Assembly: GCA_018697195.1 (NCBI GenBank)
Contig: JAGMWU010000112.1
Location: forward strand, 43,421 to 107,420
Source: Certhia americana
Lineage: Eukaryota > Chordata > Aves > Passeriformes > Certhiidae
DNA length: 64,000 nucleotides
Reading direction: 5' to 3'
Shown: piece by piece, positions 1-8,948 of the stretch
Layout of the letters: each line of letters starts with the position of its first letter
How positions within the stretch are numbered: the first letter of the stretch is position 1
Made by a program: the position numbers and the translations under genes
Notes under the pieces: generated by a model
Told to the model about the DNA's origin: nothing
What the model saw: only the letters and a program-made list of their open reading frames with translations
Databases searched by the model: none

Positions 1-414
1 CAGGCAACAGCGACAGCACTCAAGTTCCAATCTTCCCTGTCTGTCACATCACAGACAAAAACATGCCCTGCCTTCTCATCCCCTGCCATCTCCATGACAG
101 CATCCCGACAGCCGCCACTCAAGCAACTGACTGCCCACACACTCCCTCCCCAGCCTGTCCTGAGGTGGATTCCTCCTGCACACAACCAGCTCCTGCTAGG
201 GCCCTTGACACCTCCACTCTGCCCCACCCAAGTTCTCACAGTCGACAGAGGTCGGTAAGGACCTCTGCCAGACATGAGAGGAGCACTTGATTCAAGAAAA
301 TCATTTCACCTGCTCACACAAAACATCCCAGACTACAAGTAATGGCATTTCCTCACCCCGATATCTTACTAAAGAAAGGACCCAGGATTGCTTGCCATGC
401 CTTTTCTCCTTCCT
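1..414. other. No gene; minisatellite scrap at the edge
   Basis: The first ~60 bases contain one degenerate unit of the minisatellite that dominates 1.25-3.95 kb (a CTGT..CACATCACAGAC core). The rest is C/A-rich unique-looking DNA with only short, non-conserved reading frames. I see no exon or regulatory element here. Confidence 0.5.
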
Positions 415-965
415 CGCCTTTTCTTTCTTTCTTTCTTTCTTTTCCTTTCTTTTCTTCTTTCTTTCTTCCTTTCTTTCCTTCTTTTCTTTCATTTCTTTCT
501 TTCTTTCCTTTCTTTCCTTTCTTCTTCCTTCCTTTCTTTCTTCTTTTCTTTCTTTCTTTCTTTCTTTTCTTCTTCTTTCTTTCTTTCGTTGTCTTTCTTT
601 CTTTTCTTTCTTTCTTCTTTTTCTTATCGTCTTTCTTCCTTTCTTCTTCCTTTCTCTTCCTTTCTCTTTCTTCTCTTCCCTTTCTATTCTTTCCTTCTTT
701 CCTTTCTCTTCCTTCTTCCTTCTTCCTCTTTTCTTTCTTCTTTCTGTTGTTCTTTCTTACTTCTTTCTTTTCTTTTCTTTCTTTCTTTCTTATTTCTTTC
801 TTTCTCTTTCTTCTTTCTTTCTTTCTTTCTTTCTTTCCTTTCTCTTTCTTTATTCTTTCTTCTTTCTTTCTTATCTTTCTTCTTTCTTCTTTTCTTTTCT
901 TTTTCTTTCTTTTCTTCTTCTTTTCCTTTCTTATCTTTCTTCTTCTTTCTTTCTTTCTTTTCCTC
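415..965. repeat. (CTTT)n / polypyrimidine microsatellite
   Basis: About 550 bases almost wholly of C and T on the plus strand, built from CTTT tetramers with interspersed CCTT and TTCTT variants. Long frames through it encode only Phe/Leu/Ser (plus) or Lys/Arg/Glu (minus) and are composition artefacts. A mirror-image (AAAG)n tract occurs at 37368-37709, next to an inverted copy of the same minisatellite. Confidence 0.95.
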
Positions 966-1245
966 ATTCTATCCTGTTCCATTCATGCCCTCTGATAACT
1001 CCCAAGTACTCCACCATGCTGACAAAAAATTCATGACACCCCTTAGGCCTTACAGCCTAACAACCTTTTCAGCCCTCTACCACACATGCACATCTAAGCC
1101 TCCTTCTGCCCACTTGGTGCCAGTGCCTGCAGCACTAGCTCAGACACCAGCCTGCCTCCAACCTCAGCCCCGTCTCCACATCTCACAACTTCCCTCACGC
1201 CTCATGTCCACTCACACAACCTGGAGCATCCAGGGCGGCAACATG
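966..1245. other. Spacer between microsatellite and minisatellite
   Basis: C-rich single-copy-looking DNA between the (CTTT)n tract and the first clear minisatellite unit. No gene seen. Confidence 0.4.
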
Positions 1246-2817
1246 TGACACACACAGACCCAGCCTTCTGCTCTCTGGCACAGCATAACACTGACTACCC
1301 CAGACTTGCCATCTGTGACACCACAGCTGTGCACCTTCCATCTGCCCCTGTCTGCGACACCTCAGAGGTGACAGCCCTGGGCCTGCCCTGTCTGTGACAT
1401 CACAGACGTGGCTCAATCAGGACTCATCCCTCTGTGACACCACACAAGTGCAACACCAATCTTCCCCTATCTGTGACATCACAGATGTCACTGCCCTGAG
1501 GTTGCCCTGTCTGTGACATCACAGAGGTGTCCCCACCAGGACTCAGCTCTCTGTACCAGCACAGAACTGCGGCTCCAAACTTCCCCTCTCTGTGACATCA
1601 CAGAAAGGCTCCTCCAATCTTCCCCGTCCTGTGACATCACAGACGTGACTGCCCTGGGGCTGCCCTCTCTGTGACACCACAGCTGTGCAGCTCCAAGCAT
1701 CTCTTATCTGTGACACCACAGAGGTGGCTGCCCTTGAGCTGCCCTCTCCTTGACACCACAGCTGTGCAGCTCCCATCTTACCCTATCTGTGTCATCAGAG
1801 GAAGCAAGCTCCAATCATCCCCTATCTGTGACACCACAGAGGTGGCTGCCCTGGGGATGACTACGCTGTGACATCACAGAGGTGGCTCCAACTGGACTCA
1901 GCTCTCTGTTACGCCACAGGAGTCCATCTCCAACCTTCCCCCTCTGCCTGTGACATCACAGAGGTGGCCACCCTGGGGCTGAACTCTCTGTCGCAACGCA
2001 GAGGTGTCTCCCCTGAGGTTGCCCAGTTACTGACATCAAAAAGGGGCCCCACCAGGACACAGCTCTCTGTTACACCACAGACGTGCAGCACCAACTTTCC
2101 CCTGTTTGTGACACCACTGAGACGGCTGACCCAGGGCTGCCCTCTCTGTGACACCACTGAAGTGCATCTCCAACTTTCCCCTGTCTGTGACACCACAGAG
2201 GTAGTTGCCCCAGGAATGCCCCCTCTGTCACACCACAGATGTGCAGCTTCCATCTTCCCCTATCTGTGACACCTCACAGGTAGCTGCCCTGGGGCTGACC
2301 TCTCTATGACATCACAGAGGTGGATGACCTGGGGCTGACCTCTCTGTGACACCACAGCTGTGCACCTCCCTGCTTACCCTGTCTGTGACATCACAGAAAG
2401 GCGGCTCCAATCTTCCACTATCTGTGTCACCACAGAGGAGGCTGCCCCAGGGATGCCCCCTCTGTCACACCACAGATGTGCAGCTTCCATCTTCCCCGAT
2501 CTGTGACACCTCAGAGCAGGCTGCCCTGGGGTGGCCCTCTCCATGGCATCAAAGAGGTGGCCCCACCAGGACTTCGCTTCCTGTGACACCACAGAAGTCC
2601 AGCTCCAACCTTCCCCTATCTACGACACCACAGATGTGGCTGCCCTTGGGCTGCCCTCACTGTGACACCACAGCTGTGCACCTCCCAGCTTACCCTGTCT
2701 GTGACATCACAGAAAGGCAGCTCAAATCTTTATCTGTGTCATCGCCGAGGTGCCTGCCCCAGGGATGCCCCCGCATTCACACCACAGTTGTGCAGCTTCC
2801 ATCTTCCCCTATCTGTG
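1246..2817. repeat. ~40-bp minisatellite, first segment
   Basis: Tandem array with a monomer of about 39-41 bp and roughly 39 units. Each monomer starts with CTGTGACAYCACAG and continues either with an AGGTGGCTGCCCTGGGG-type tail or a CTGTGCAGCTCCAATCTTCC-type tail; the two types often alternate, so part of the array behaves as a ~80-bp dimer. Units are diverged but in register. The head is an imperfect palindrome with a CRE-like TGACATCA or TGACACCA centre. The array is cut at 2817 by a solo LTR and resumes at 3435. Several 60-175 aa reading frames run through it but only translate the repeat. Confidence 0.93.
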
Positions 2818-3434
2818 TGTCCTGGTTTAGGGCAAGTTTGGGGAAAAACTTCCAAAGGGGCCCCCCTTTATAGAGCAAACTCCTACGGCCCCTCCCCACC
2901 CCCACCGGTTCGGGAAGGATTCCTCGGAGAGAAGTGGAAAGAAACCTGTTTATTTAACAGACAGAGCACCCCCCAACACACAAGATGGACAATCACCGTT
3001 CTGAAGGGATAACAAATTCAGACAGCCTCTCTTTGGGGGAGTGGTCGCTCTGTTGTTGGTCTCTCTGGCGCTGGGCAGGCTGCTGCAGGCCACAGAGTGC
3101 AGACTCTCGGTGTTTCCCAGGTCCCAGTCCAGAGCAGGCTTGAATAATTCCACGAAGGAGAGAAGAAAAGGAAAGCAGTCCAGAGGAATCTTGGACTGTC
3201 TAGTTAAACTAACTAAAGAGCTAAGCAGGAGTAAAAGGAAGCAAGCAAGCAAGCAAGCAGCAGCAAAAGCAGCAGCAAAAAGCAGCACACTGTGTCTGTG
3301 TCCCTCCAACTATTATCCGCTCATTGATAACAAAAACCAAAACAAAACTTCCCCGTGCCAGTCTTGAAGAACATCTCCAGCCCAAACAGAACAGATGACT
3401 GGGGATACAAACCTCACAACATCTCCCCAGGACA
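2818..3434 (-). mobile_element. Solo LTR of an endogenous retrovirus (ERVL-like)
   Basis: 617-bp element with perfect 8-bp inverted termini, TGTCCTGG at the plus-strand left end and CCAGGACA at the right. It is flanked by a 5-bp target duplication CTGTG (2813-2817 and 3435-3439). Minus orientation is chosen because the minus strand has an AATAAACAGG poly(A)-type signal near 2948, followed by a short U5 ending in CCAGGACA. No internal region is present, so this is a recombined solo LTR. The 5-bp duplication and TGTCCTGG termini fit songbird ERVL/class III-type LTRs; the class is inferred. It interrupts the minisatellite inside the conserved CTGTGA head of one unit. Confidence 0.9.
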
Positions 3435-3956
3435 CTGTGACACCTCAGAGGTGGCTGCCCTGGGGCTGTCCTCTCTGTGACATCACAGAGGTGTCTGCAC
3501 CGGGACCACCACAGAAGTGCAGCTCCAAATTTCCCCTGCCAGTGACATCACAGAAAGGCAGCTCCAACCTTCCCTCATCTGTGACACCACAGAGCTGGCT
3601 GCTCCAGGGTGCCTTATCTGTGACACCACGCCTGTGTACCTGCAATCTTTTCCTCTCTGTGAAACCACTGATGTGGTACACATCTGCGAAATCACGGATG
3701 TGGCTGCCCCAGAGCTGCCCTGTCTGTGACACCTCAGAGGAGGCCCCACCATGACTCAGCTCTTCGTGACACCATTGCTGTGCAGCTCCAATGTTCCCTT
3801 ATCTGTGACACCACAAAGGTGGGTGCCCCAGGGCTCACCTCTCTCTGTGACGTCACAGAGGTGGCTCCACCAGGGCTCAGCGCTCTGTGACAACACTGAA
3901 GTGCAGCTCCAATCTTCCCTTGTCTGTGACACCACAGACGTCACTGCCCTGACATA
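3435..3956. repeat. ~40-bp minisatellite, second segment
   Basis: About 13 further units continue the 1246-2817 array after the LTR. They end abruptly near 3956, where ERV sequence starts. One unit holds an exact 14-bp palindrome at 3845-3858. Confidence 0.92.
3848..3855. promoter_or_regulatory. Perfect CRE octamer inside the minisatellite
   Basis: TGACGTCA, the consensus site for CREB/ATF bZIP dimers, sits at the centre of the 14-bp perfect palindrome CTGTGACGTCACAG (3845-3858). Other units carry one- or two-mismatch versions (TGACATCA, TGACACCA). The site is seen directly; binding in cells is inference. Confidence 0.45.
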
Positions 3957-4094
3957 GAACATACGTGAAATAGGTCTCTGTCTGTCCCGTATTCATCCTG
4001 TTGTTAATTCCCCTTTCTTTTTGCACTATTTGTGTGACGGGTTGCTCTGGCAGTAGTGTAGGTACAGTGTCAGTTGTCAGCAGCGGTGGTGCAG

Positions 4095-5510
4095 TTACCG
4101 ATGTTTGGGGATGTGCTTAAGGAAAGCATCAGGCGCCGGCAGAAGTGTCCCGGCGTCCTGGGAGTCAGGACCGGGAAGGGGAATCCATGCAGTAGAGGCA
4201 GTGGCAGGCGAAGCAGCGGTGGGGTGCGCGGTGCTGAAAGCAGGGCCCACGGGCTGCGGTGGAGTACGAAACAGGGCAGGCTCTGGGGCTGGCGCCGCTT
4301 CAGGGACTGTGCTTAACACCGGCACCGCGGGTGGAAAGTGCTGCTGGGCTGTGCGCACTGAGTTTCCGGGAGGCAGGAACGAGGCTGCCTGGGCAGCCGT
4401 GCAGGTAGACGCTGCTGGAAGAGAAGCTACAGACAGAGCAGCCACCGCGCGGGGCGGTTTAAGTGGGGGGGTCGCCCCATCCCGCGGCCGACCCAGCTGT
4501 GGGGCGACAGCGGGGGATGGCTCTGGGACGCGGGTTGAGACCGCGCCAGCCGCGGGCAGCGGTGGTGATTGAGGCTGCACCGCTGCCTTTTCAGCGGCCG
4601 AAGGAAGCATTGAAGGGGCTGGGGGAAAGGTCGCCGCGTAGCTTTGTTTCGTTTTTGTAATACGGTCTGCGACAGCTATAAGAGGGTCGAGCGGAAGGGG
4701 TAGGGTGGTGGATTGTACAGGGAGAAGGGAGAGGGGAGGGGTCGGCATGACGGCAGCAGCGGAGGGTGGAGCCGCGGGGATGGAGGGCGGACGCACAGGA
4801 GCGGTACCGAGGGGCTGGGTCTCGGTGGTGCCAGTGCCGGGGGAGGGGAACGCGCCGATGGCCACACCAGGGGCGGGGTCTATGATGGCGACAGTGCCGG
4901 GGGAAGGGCCCGCGGTATTCAAAGGAACGGCGGCGGGTTGAAGCACGGCAGGATCGGGGGGAGGGCCGTGAGCGGGGGGAACAGGGGCGGATGCAGGCAC
5001 GGCGGGAGCGGGGGCTGCGGCTGCAGGGTCCGGTGTGGGGGCTGGGGTCGCGATAACGGGCTCCGAAACCACGAGGGCGGGGGAAGGGGCGGCAGAAGCA
5101 TGCGGGATCGCGGATGCTGGGGCCACGCGGTTTGGCGAAGTGGGGGTGGGTATGGCGGCTTGGGGGGTCCTTGCCGCCATGGACAGACACGCGGCAGGAG
5201 CCAGGCATGGAGTGGCAGCTGCCGTGGGGTGCTGTCTGTCTGCAAACAACTCCAAAAGCGCCCTGCGAGCAGGGACTGGCTCTGCTGCAGCCATATCCCG
5301 TCGGGAGATATGATAAAAAAGTTTAACTCCTACCGAGTCCCAGAAATCTTTAGTAAAGACTGCTGAGCGATCAGCGTTTGGAAAATTAATTAGTGTCCAT
5401 TCTAAGAGATTTTTCAGCTCCTGTTTCGGTAAATTATTCGAGTCGGAGCGCAATAGATGTTTTAGTTGCTTATAGAGATCTCTGTCATGAGCAGAGTGAG
5501 ACTGTCCCAT
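4095..5510 (-). pseudogene. gag: ERV Gag fragment: matrix plus proline-rich region
   Basis: Open frame of 471 codons from the ATG at 5510. The product starts Met-Gly-Gln, a usual N-myristoylation signal that targets Gag to the plasma membrane, so I prefer this start over an upstream GTG at 5528. Residues 1 to about 90 resemble the helical Gag_p10-type matrix of betaretroviruses and IAP/ERVK elements (a WTLINFP stretch, then a DFWDSVG stretch). From residue ~90 to the end it is extremely Pro/Ala-rich with no recognised domain, like an expanded region between matrix and capsid. The frame stops at 4095; capsid and nucleocapsid are missing, so this cannot form a particle alone. G/C content is much higher in the Pro/Ala part than in the matrix part. 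Confidence 0.75.
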
Positions 5511-5960
5511 AATTATAATCGGGTGCACTACCCTCTGTACCGTAGAAACAGCGTCCTCTATCCGAGCTCGGACGTGGGAGATGCTGGCCAGGCTCTCCCT
5601 CAGGGCTCCAGATGCCGTTTTTCTTCGGGTTCCCCCTCTGAGCTTTGCTTTCAGGCGTCGCTAGGCAACGACTTAGCAGGCTTAGAACCCCGTCCAACCA
5701 CACCAGAGCCACAGCACGGGCGGTGCTGAGCAGCGCTCGGCTGTGCTCTGGTCCTGGGCACTGTCCTCCTTAGAGCTCTAAAAGACACCGTCTCACGGCG
5801 TCTCAGTGCTCGAGGAACACCCCAGCAGGTTTAAAGAGCTCCGGCACTTAGCTGCGCTGCAGTGATATGCCGTGCTCAAGGTACAGGTTAGGCAGATACA
5901 AATTAGTTTTTTAGTCACCGTTAATGGCTCTCCTACAGATAGAGAAGATGAATTTGCCAT

Positions 5961-5978
5961 AGACCACGTTGGGTGCCA
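5961..5978 (-). promoter_or_regulatory. Retroviral primer-binding site, tRNA-Lys-like
   Basis: The minus strand reads TGGCACCCAACGTGGTCT, starting three bases after the LTR end. It is close to the TGGCGCCCAACGTGGGGC primer site (tRNA-Lys1,2) used by betaretroviruses, with three differences. This supports both the LTR border and the betaretrovirus-like class. Confidence 0.75.
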
Positions 5979-5981
5979 GAC

Positions 5982-6586
5982 TGTAAGAAACTGTTACGTG
6001 CCATGAACGGTCGAGACAGTACTCAGCCGAGATCTCTATGGTTAAGTTTTGAGGTTTATTCCATAGGGTGTGGGTGAAAAGAGCCCAGCTCAGGGTTAGC
6101 TCAGACCAGGCTAGAGAACACAGGAGCAGGAGAGAGCACAAGGCAAGAGAGCATAAGAGAAAAGAGACAAAAGAGTGAACAGTAAAGAGCAAAGAATAAA
6201 GAGTAAAGAGCAAAGAGAGCAAAAAGCAAGAGAGTAAAAGAGCAAAAGAGAGCAAGAAAGAGCAAAAGAGAGAGAGGCAAAAGAGAGCAAAAGAGAGAGC
6301 AAAAGAGTAAAAGAGCAAAAGAGAGCAAGAAAGAGCAAAAGAGAGTGAGCTCTCCTTTTACAATGACTTATATCTCTTTCTATGTTGAATATTCTACTTT
6401 CTCATCAACCAATCTAGTATCGAATACAAATTTTCTACATTTACATGCATCCTATAAGAATCAGTACATTACCATGTTTTACTACTTTCTAATCTCTAAA
6501 TCTTATCAGGGGTCCCTTCCTGGCAAGCCAGGGACGAAGGGTCTGTTCTGGTTTGGTATGTCTGTTAGTAAATCACATTCTTAACA
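5982..6586 (-). mobile_element. 5' LTR of the truncated ERV
   Basis: 605 bp bounded by near-inverted termini: TGTAAGAAA at 5982 and TTCTTAACA ending at 6586 on the plus strand. On the minus strand an AATAAA signal lies at 6060-6055, about 75 bp before the LTR end. Positions ~6110-6350 are a purine-rich AGAGCAAAAG-type low-complexity stretch that probably expanded within the LTR. The adjoining primer site fixes the internal border; no second LTR is available to confirm length. Confidence 0.7.
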
Positions 6587-6736
6587 CAGACAGAAAGACC
6601 TTTGGTCAGCCAAAGCTGTTCTACAAACATTCAAACAAACACTGCTTTCATTTCAATGTCTCTTCTAGTTCTTGCATTCTTAGCATCTTTGGATAAGTAG
6701 TCAGATTTATAGGACTTTCCTGTTTCTTCCTTCCCA
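6587..6736. other. Spacer, no gene
   Basis: AT-rich sequence between the LTR and the zinc-finger gene remnant. No clear target duplication is seen. Confidence 0.3.
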
Positions 6737-7036
6737 ACAGCTCAGCCTTGACCCAACACCAACAGAGGCACCACTAAGGGAAGCCCTGCAAGTGCCCCAA
6801 ATGTGGGAAGAGCTCCTTGCACTGCACCAGCTCCATCCCCCGTGGGATGATCTGCACTGGATGATCCCCAGTGATGCCCAGTGGGCAGAGCCCCAGTGAT
6901 CCGTGGTGCCGGTGATCTGTACTGGGAAGATACCTGGCTGTGGGGCTCCACATCCTCCTGGGTCCTTGTGGCCTGGATTTTCTTTTTATTTCTCTGTGTC
7001 CATTCAAAACACCCAAAACCAGGATAAAAATAAAGA
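6737..7036 (+). pseudogene. 3' remnant of a C2H2 zinc-finger gene
   Basis: Starts within the end of a last zinc finger (a frame ending THQQQRHH-like, then stop near 6775). It goes on through 3'-UTR sequence that matches the UTR of the intact gene at 10200-10830 and the second remnant at 23405-24110. Shared landmarks are the block encoding CGKSSLH-like residues, the TGGGGCTCCACATCCTCCTG block, and GGATAAAAATAAAG with AATAAA at 7029-7034. All upstream fingers are missing, replaced by the ERV and minisatellite. It shows that the local zinc-finger genes were arranged head to tail. Confidence 0.75.
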
Positions 7037-7269
7037 TGTTGAACTTAAAGATGGATGGGGACATGGTGTGGGCAAGGCCATGGACAATGACATTGGGGGA
7101 TCTTCCAGGAATGTGGGGGATGATGGGTTGTAGGGACTTGAGGGCTCCTGAGAGGGACTTAAGGGATGTTCAGGGCTTTGGGCACCCTAGGCCGAGTGGC
7201 TCTAGTTGCACTGGGAGACCCTGGCGGAAGTTTTGAGGCAACTGACAAAGAACTCCCTGCCCTGGACCT
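7037..7269 (+). other. Intergenic DNA between tandem zinc-finger units
   Basis: Matches 24110-24290 (for example the GGATCTTCCAGG and GCACTGGGAGACCCTGGC blocks), so it belongs to the duplicated unit. No gene. Confidence 0.5.
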
Positions 7270-7958
7270 ATTCCCACGACCCCCCATCCCAACTCCTGGT
7301 GTACCCTGTCGCAGATGTCCCCCTCCCCGCTGTCACCCTCCTGCCCCTCCTCGTTCCTGTGTTGCCCCTGTCTTGGTCCTGTCCTGCTACAATCCCAGTC
7401 CGGACCCCATTCCCTGTTCCTGTCCCCATTCCGGGTCCCTGTCCCCATTCCCGGTCCCTGTCCCTCTCACCGGAGGCCGCCGCCATTGTTCCGGCACCCC
7501 CCCGGCCCTCACGCGACCGAGAAAACCCCGCGCTGCTCTCGCCCACCAATCACAGCGCGCGATCGCTGCCGTATTTGCATAACCACGCCTTCGCCCTGCC
7601 CCCGCCCCCAGTGGCTGCGGCCGCATACTGGCCGCTGTTTCCCGCCCGTTAGCTCCCAGTGCTCCCAGTAAGAGCGGTACTGGGAGGGAAAGCGCTCCGG
7701 TTCATTCCCGCTGATCTCAGTGCCGCGCAGGGTGAGGCCGCTTTAGGAACCCGCGCTTTTGGTTGTCGGCACCGGCCCGGCCCGGGCTGGGAGCGAAGGA
7801 GGAGCGGGACAAAGAGGAGGGACAGAGGAGGTGGAAAAGGAGGGAGAGCCGCGGGAACAAGGGGAAGAGGAGGAGCGGGAGGAAAAGGAGCAGCCGCAGC
7901 AGCAGCACCAAGCAGCTCCCCTGGCTCCGGCAGCATCGCCCCCCACCGGACCCTGCAG
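7270..7958 (+). promoter_or_regulatory. CpG-rich promoter and noncoding first exon
   Basis: High GC and many CpGs, with a CCAATCACAGCGCGCGATCG-type CCAAT element near 7545. There is no TATA box. The block ends in a strong splice donor, CTGCAG|GTGAGC, at 7958/7959. The next recognised exon of this gene family begins after an acceptor near 8925, so 7.68-7.96 kb is best read as the untranslated first exon of the zinc-finger gene. At 7370-7460 it already carries a few units of the CCCATTCC(C/G)GGTCCCTGTC repeat that is hugely expanded at 24.3-25.8 kb. Confidence 0.6.
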
Positions 7959-8924
7959 GTGAGCGGGGAAGGGGAGCGCGCTCCCAAATCCTTGGGGGTT
8001 GGTCTCCGGGAGGGTTTTTTTGCGGGGCAGAGGATGTTTGGATCTTGTAGGACCCTAAAGCTGAGCTGCAAATGCCCCTTGGGGGGGAGGGGGGAGCTCC
8101 CATGTGTCCGGTACCGGCGGGGAGGGGGGGGCTGTTGCGGGTCCCCGGGAGAGCCGGGGAGGAACGCGGGAGCCCCTGGAGCCGGGAGAGCACAGAGGGG
8201 CCATCCCGGAGCCAGGGGACCCTCGGCAGCCTGGAGATGATGGAAATGTCAGCGGGCTCCAGGGCCCACGAGACTGAAAGGTGGGCTGACTTCTCCAGCT
8301 GCACTTGTCCAGCGGAACCAGCAAACCCAACGCGCTCAGCCCTTGTTTTCCCCCCCAAACCAGGATTTTCCATTCTCAAACTGTTATAAACGTTCTGAGC
8401 CAATTTACAAACTGGTTAATAAATTTTATTGAGAATGGCAAACAAGCAGCGCTGGGCATCTGGAGAGTTTGTGTGCTACCAACAGTTCACAAATTGTATC
8501 CGCAGCTGATCTTGTTTTCATACTGTTGAAATGCTCGTTTCCCATCAGCTCCCACCTAGTTTCGTATCTTCAATTTCTCGTCTTCAAGATTGCTCTGCGC
8601 AGACTGTCTGCTGTTGCTAGGGGTTCTTCTTCCCTTTTTCCGGGGTCACTGGATGAAGGCGACTTGTCTTCCTCAATGACCTCAGGTTCACCTTTCCTTT
8701 GTGCAAGTGTGCATTACTAAAGTGTCACGCAAGCGATAAGCAGTTAGTCTTATACCAATAACTACATCCCGCTTCATCTTGTCTCTATCCTTAATTTATT
8801 ATCATTGCATCTGGACTTCCCTATTGTGGCTTCAGCTACTTTGCAAGTTTCACACCAACACAGCTGACATTTTTCTACCAAACAGGAATCACATAAAGAT
8901 ATTTTACACCCCCCAAACTAGGAT
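7959..8924 (+). other. First intron with a duplicated acceptor and insert
   Basis: GC-rich up to 8340. At 8347-8380 is a near copy of the exon-2 acceptor region (CCCCCCAAACCAG|GATTTTCC). About 540 bp of AT-richer sequence follows, then the acceptor-like motif recurs at 8913-8940 (CCCCCCAAACTAG|GATTTCCC). The insert has an AATAAATTTTATT stretch but no recognisable TE termini. Confidence 0.5.
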
Positions 8925-8948
8925 TTCCCATTCCCAAAATTTGGCCCG

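Larger units (their letters stand above)
3957..5981 (-). mobile_element. Truncated betaretrovirus-like ERV, internal 5' part
   Basis: Minus-strand provirus fragment, read from high to low coordinates: LTR (5982-6586), primer-binding site (5961-5978), untranslated leader (about 5511-5960), gag matrix and proline-rich region (4095-5510). Beyond the gag stop, another frame with retroviral composition continues to about 3957, where the element ends against the minisatellite. No capsid, pol, env or second LTR is present on that side. A deletion or recombination with the satellite is the simplest reading. Confidence 0.8.

Noticed and set aside
287..1248. Long Phe/Leu/Ser-rich and Lys/Arg/Glu-rich frames
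   Set aside because: They translate the (CTTT)n tract; the composition is that of a microsatellite and they have no start context or domain.
1246..3956. CRISPR array
   Set aside because: Units are diverged tandem repeats without unique spacers, and the genome is a vertebrate.
1195..3957. Many 60-175-codon frames with repeated VSQRG, CDTTE or VTPQ words
   Set aside because: Periodic translations of the minisatellite on both strands.
4105..5366. Plus-strand Gly/Ala/Arg-rich frames up to 217 codons
   Set aside because: Antisense shadows of the GC-rich Pro/Ala part of gag.
5511..5528. GTG start six codons upstream of the gag ATG
   Set aside because: The ATG at 5510 begins Met-Gly-Gln, a myristoylation signal as expected for Gag; a GTG start is not.
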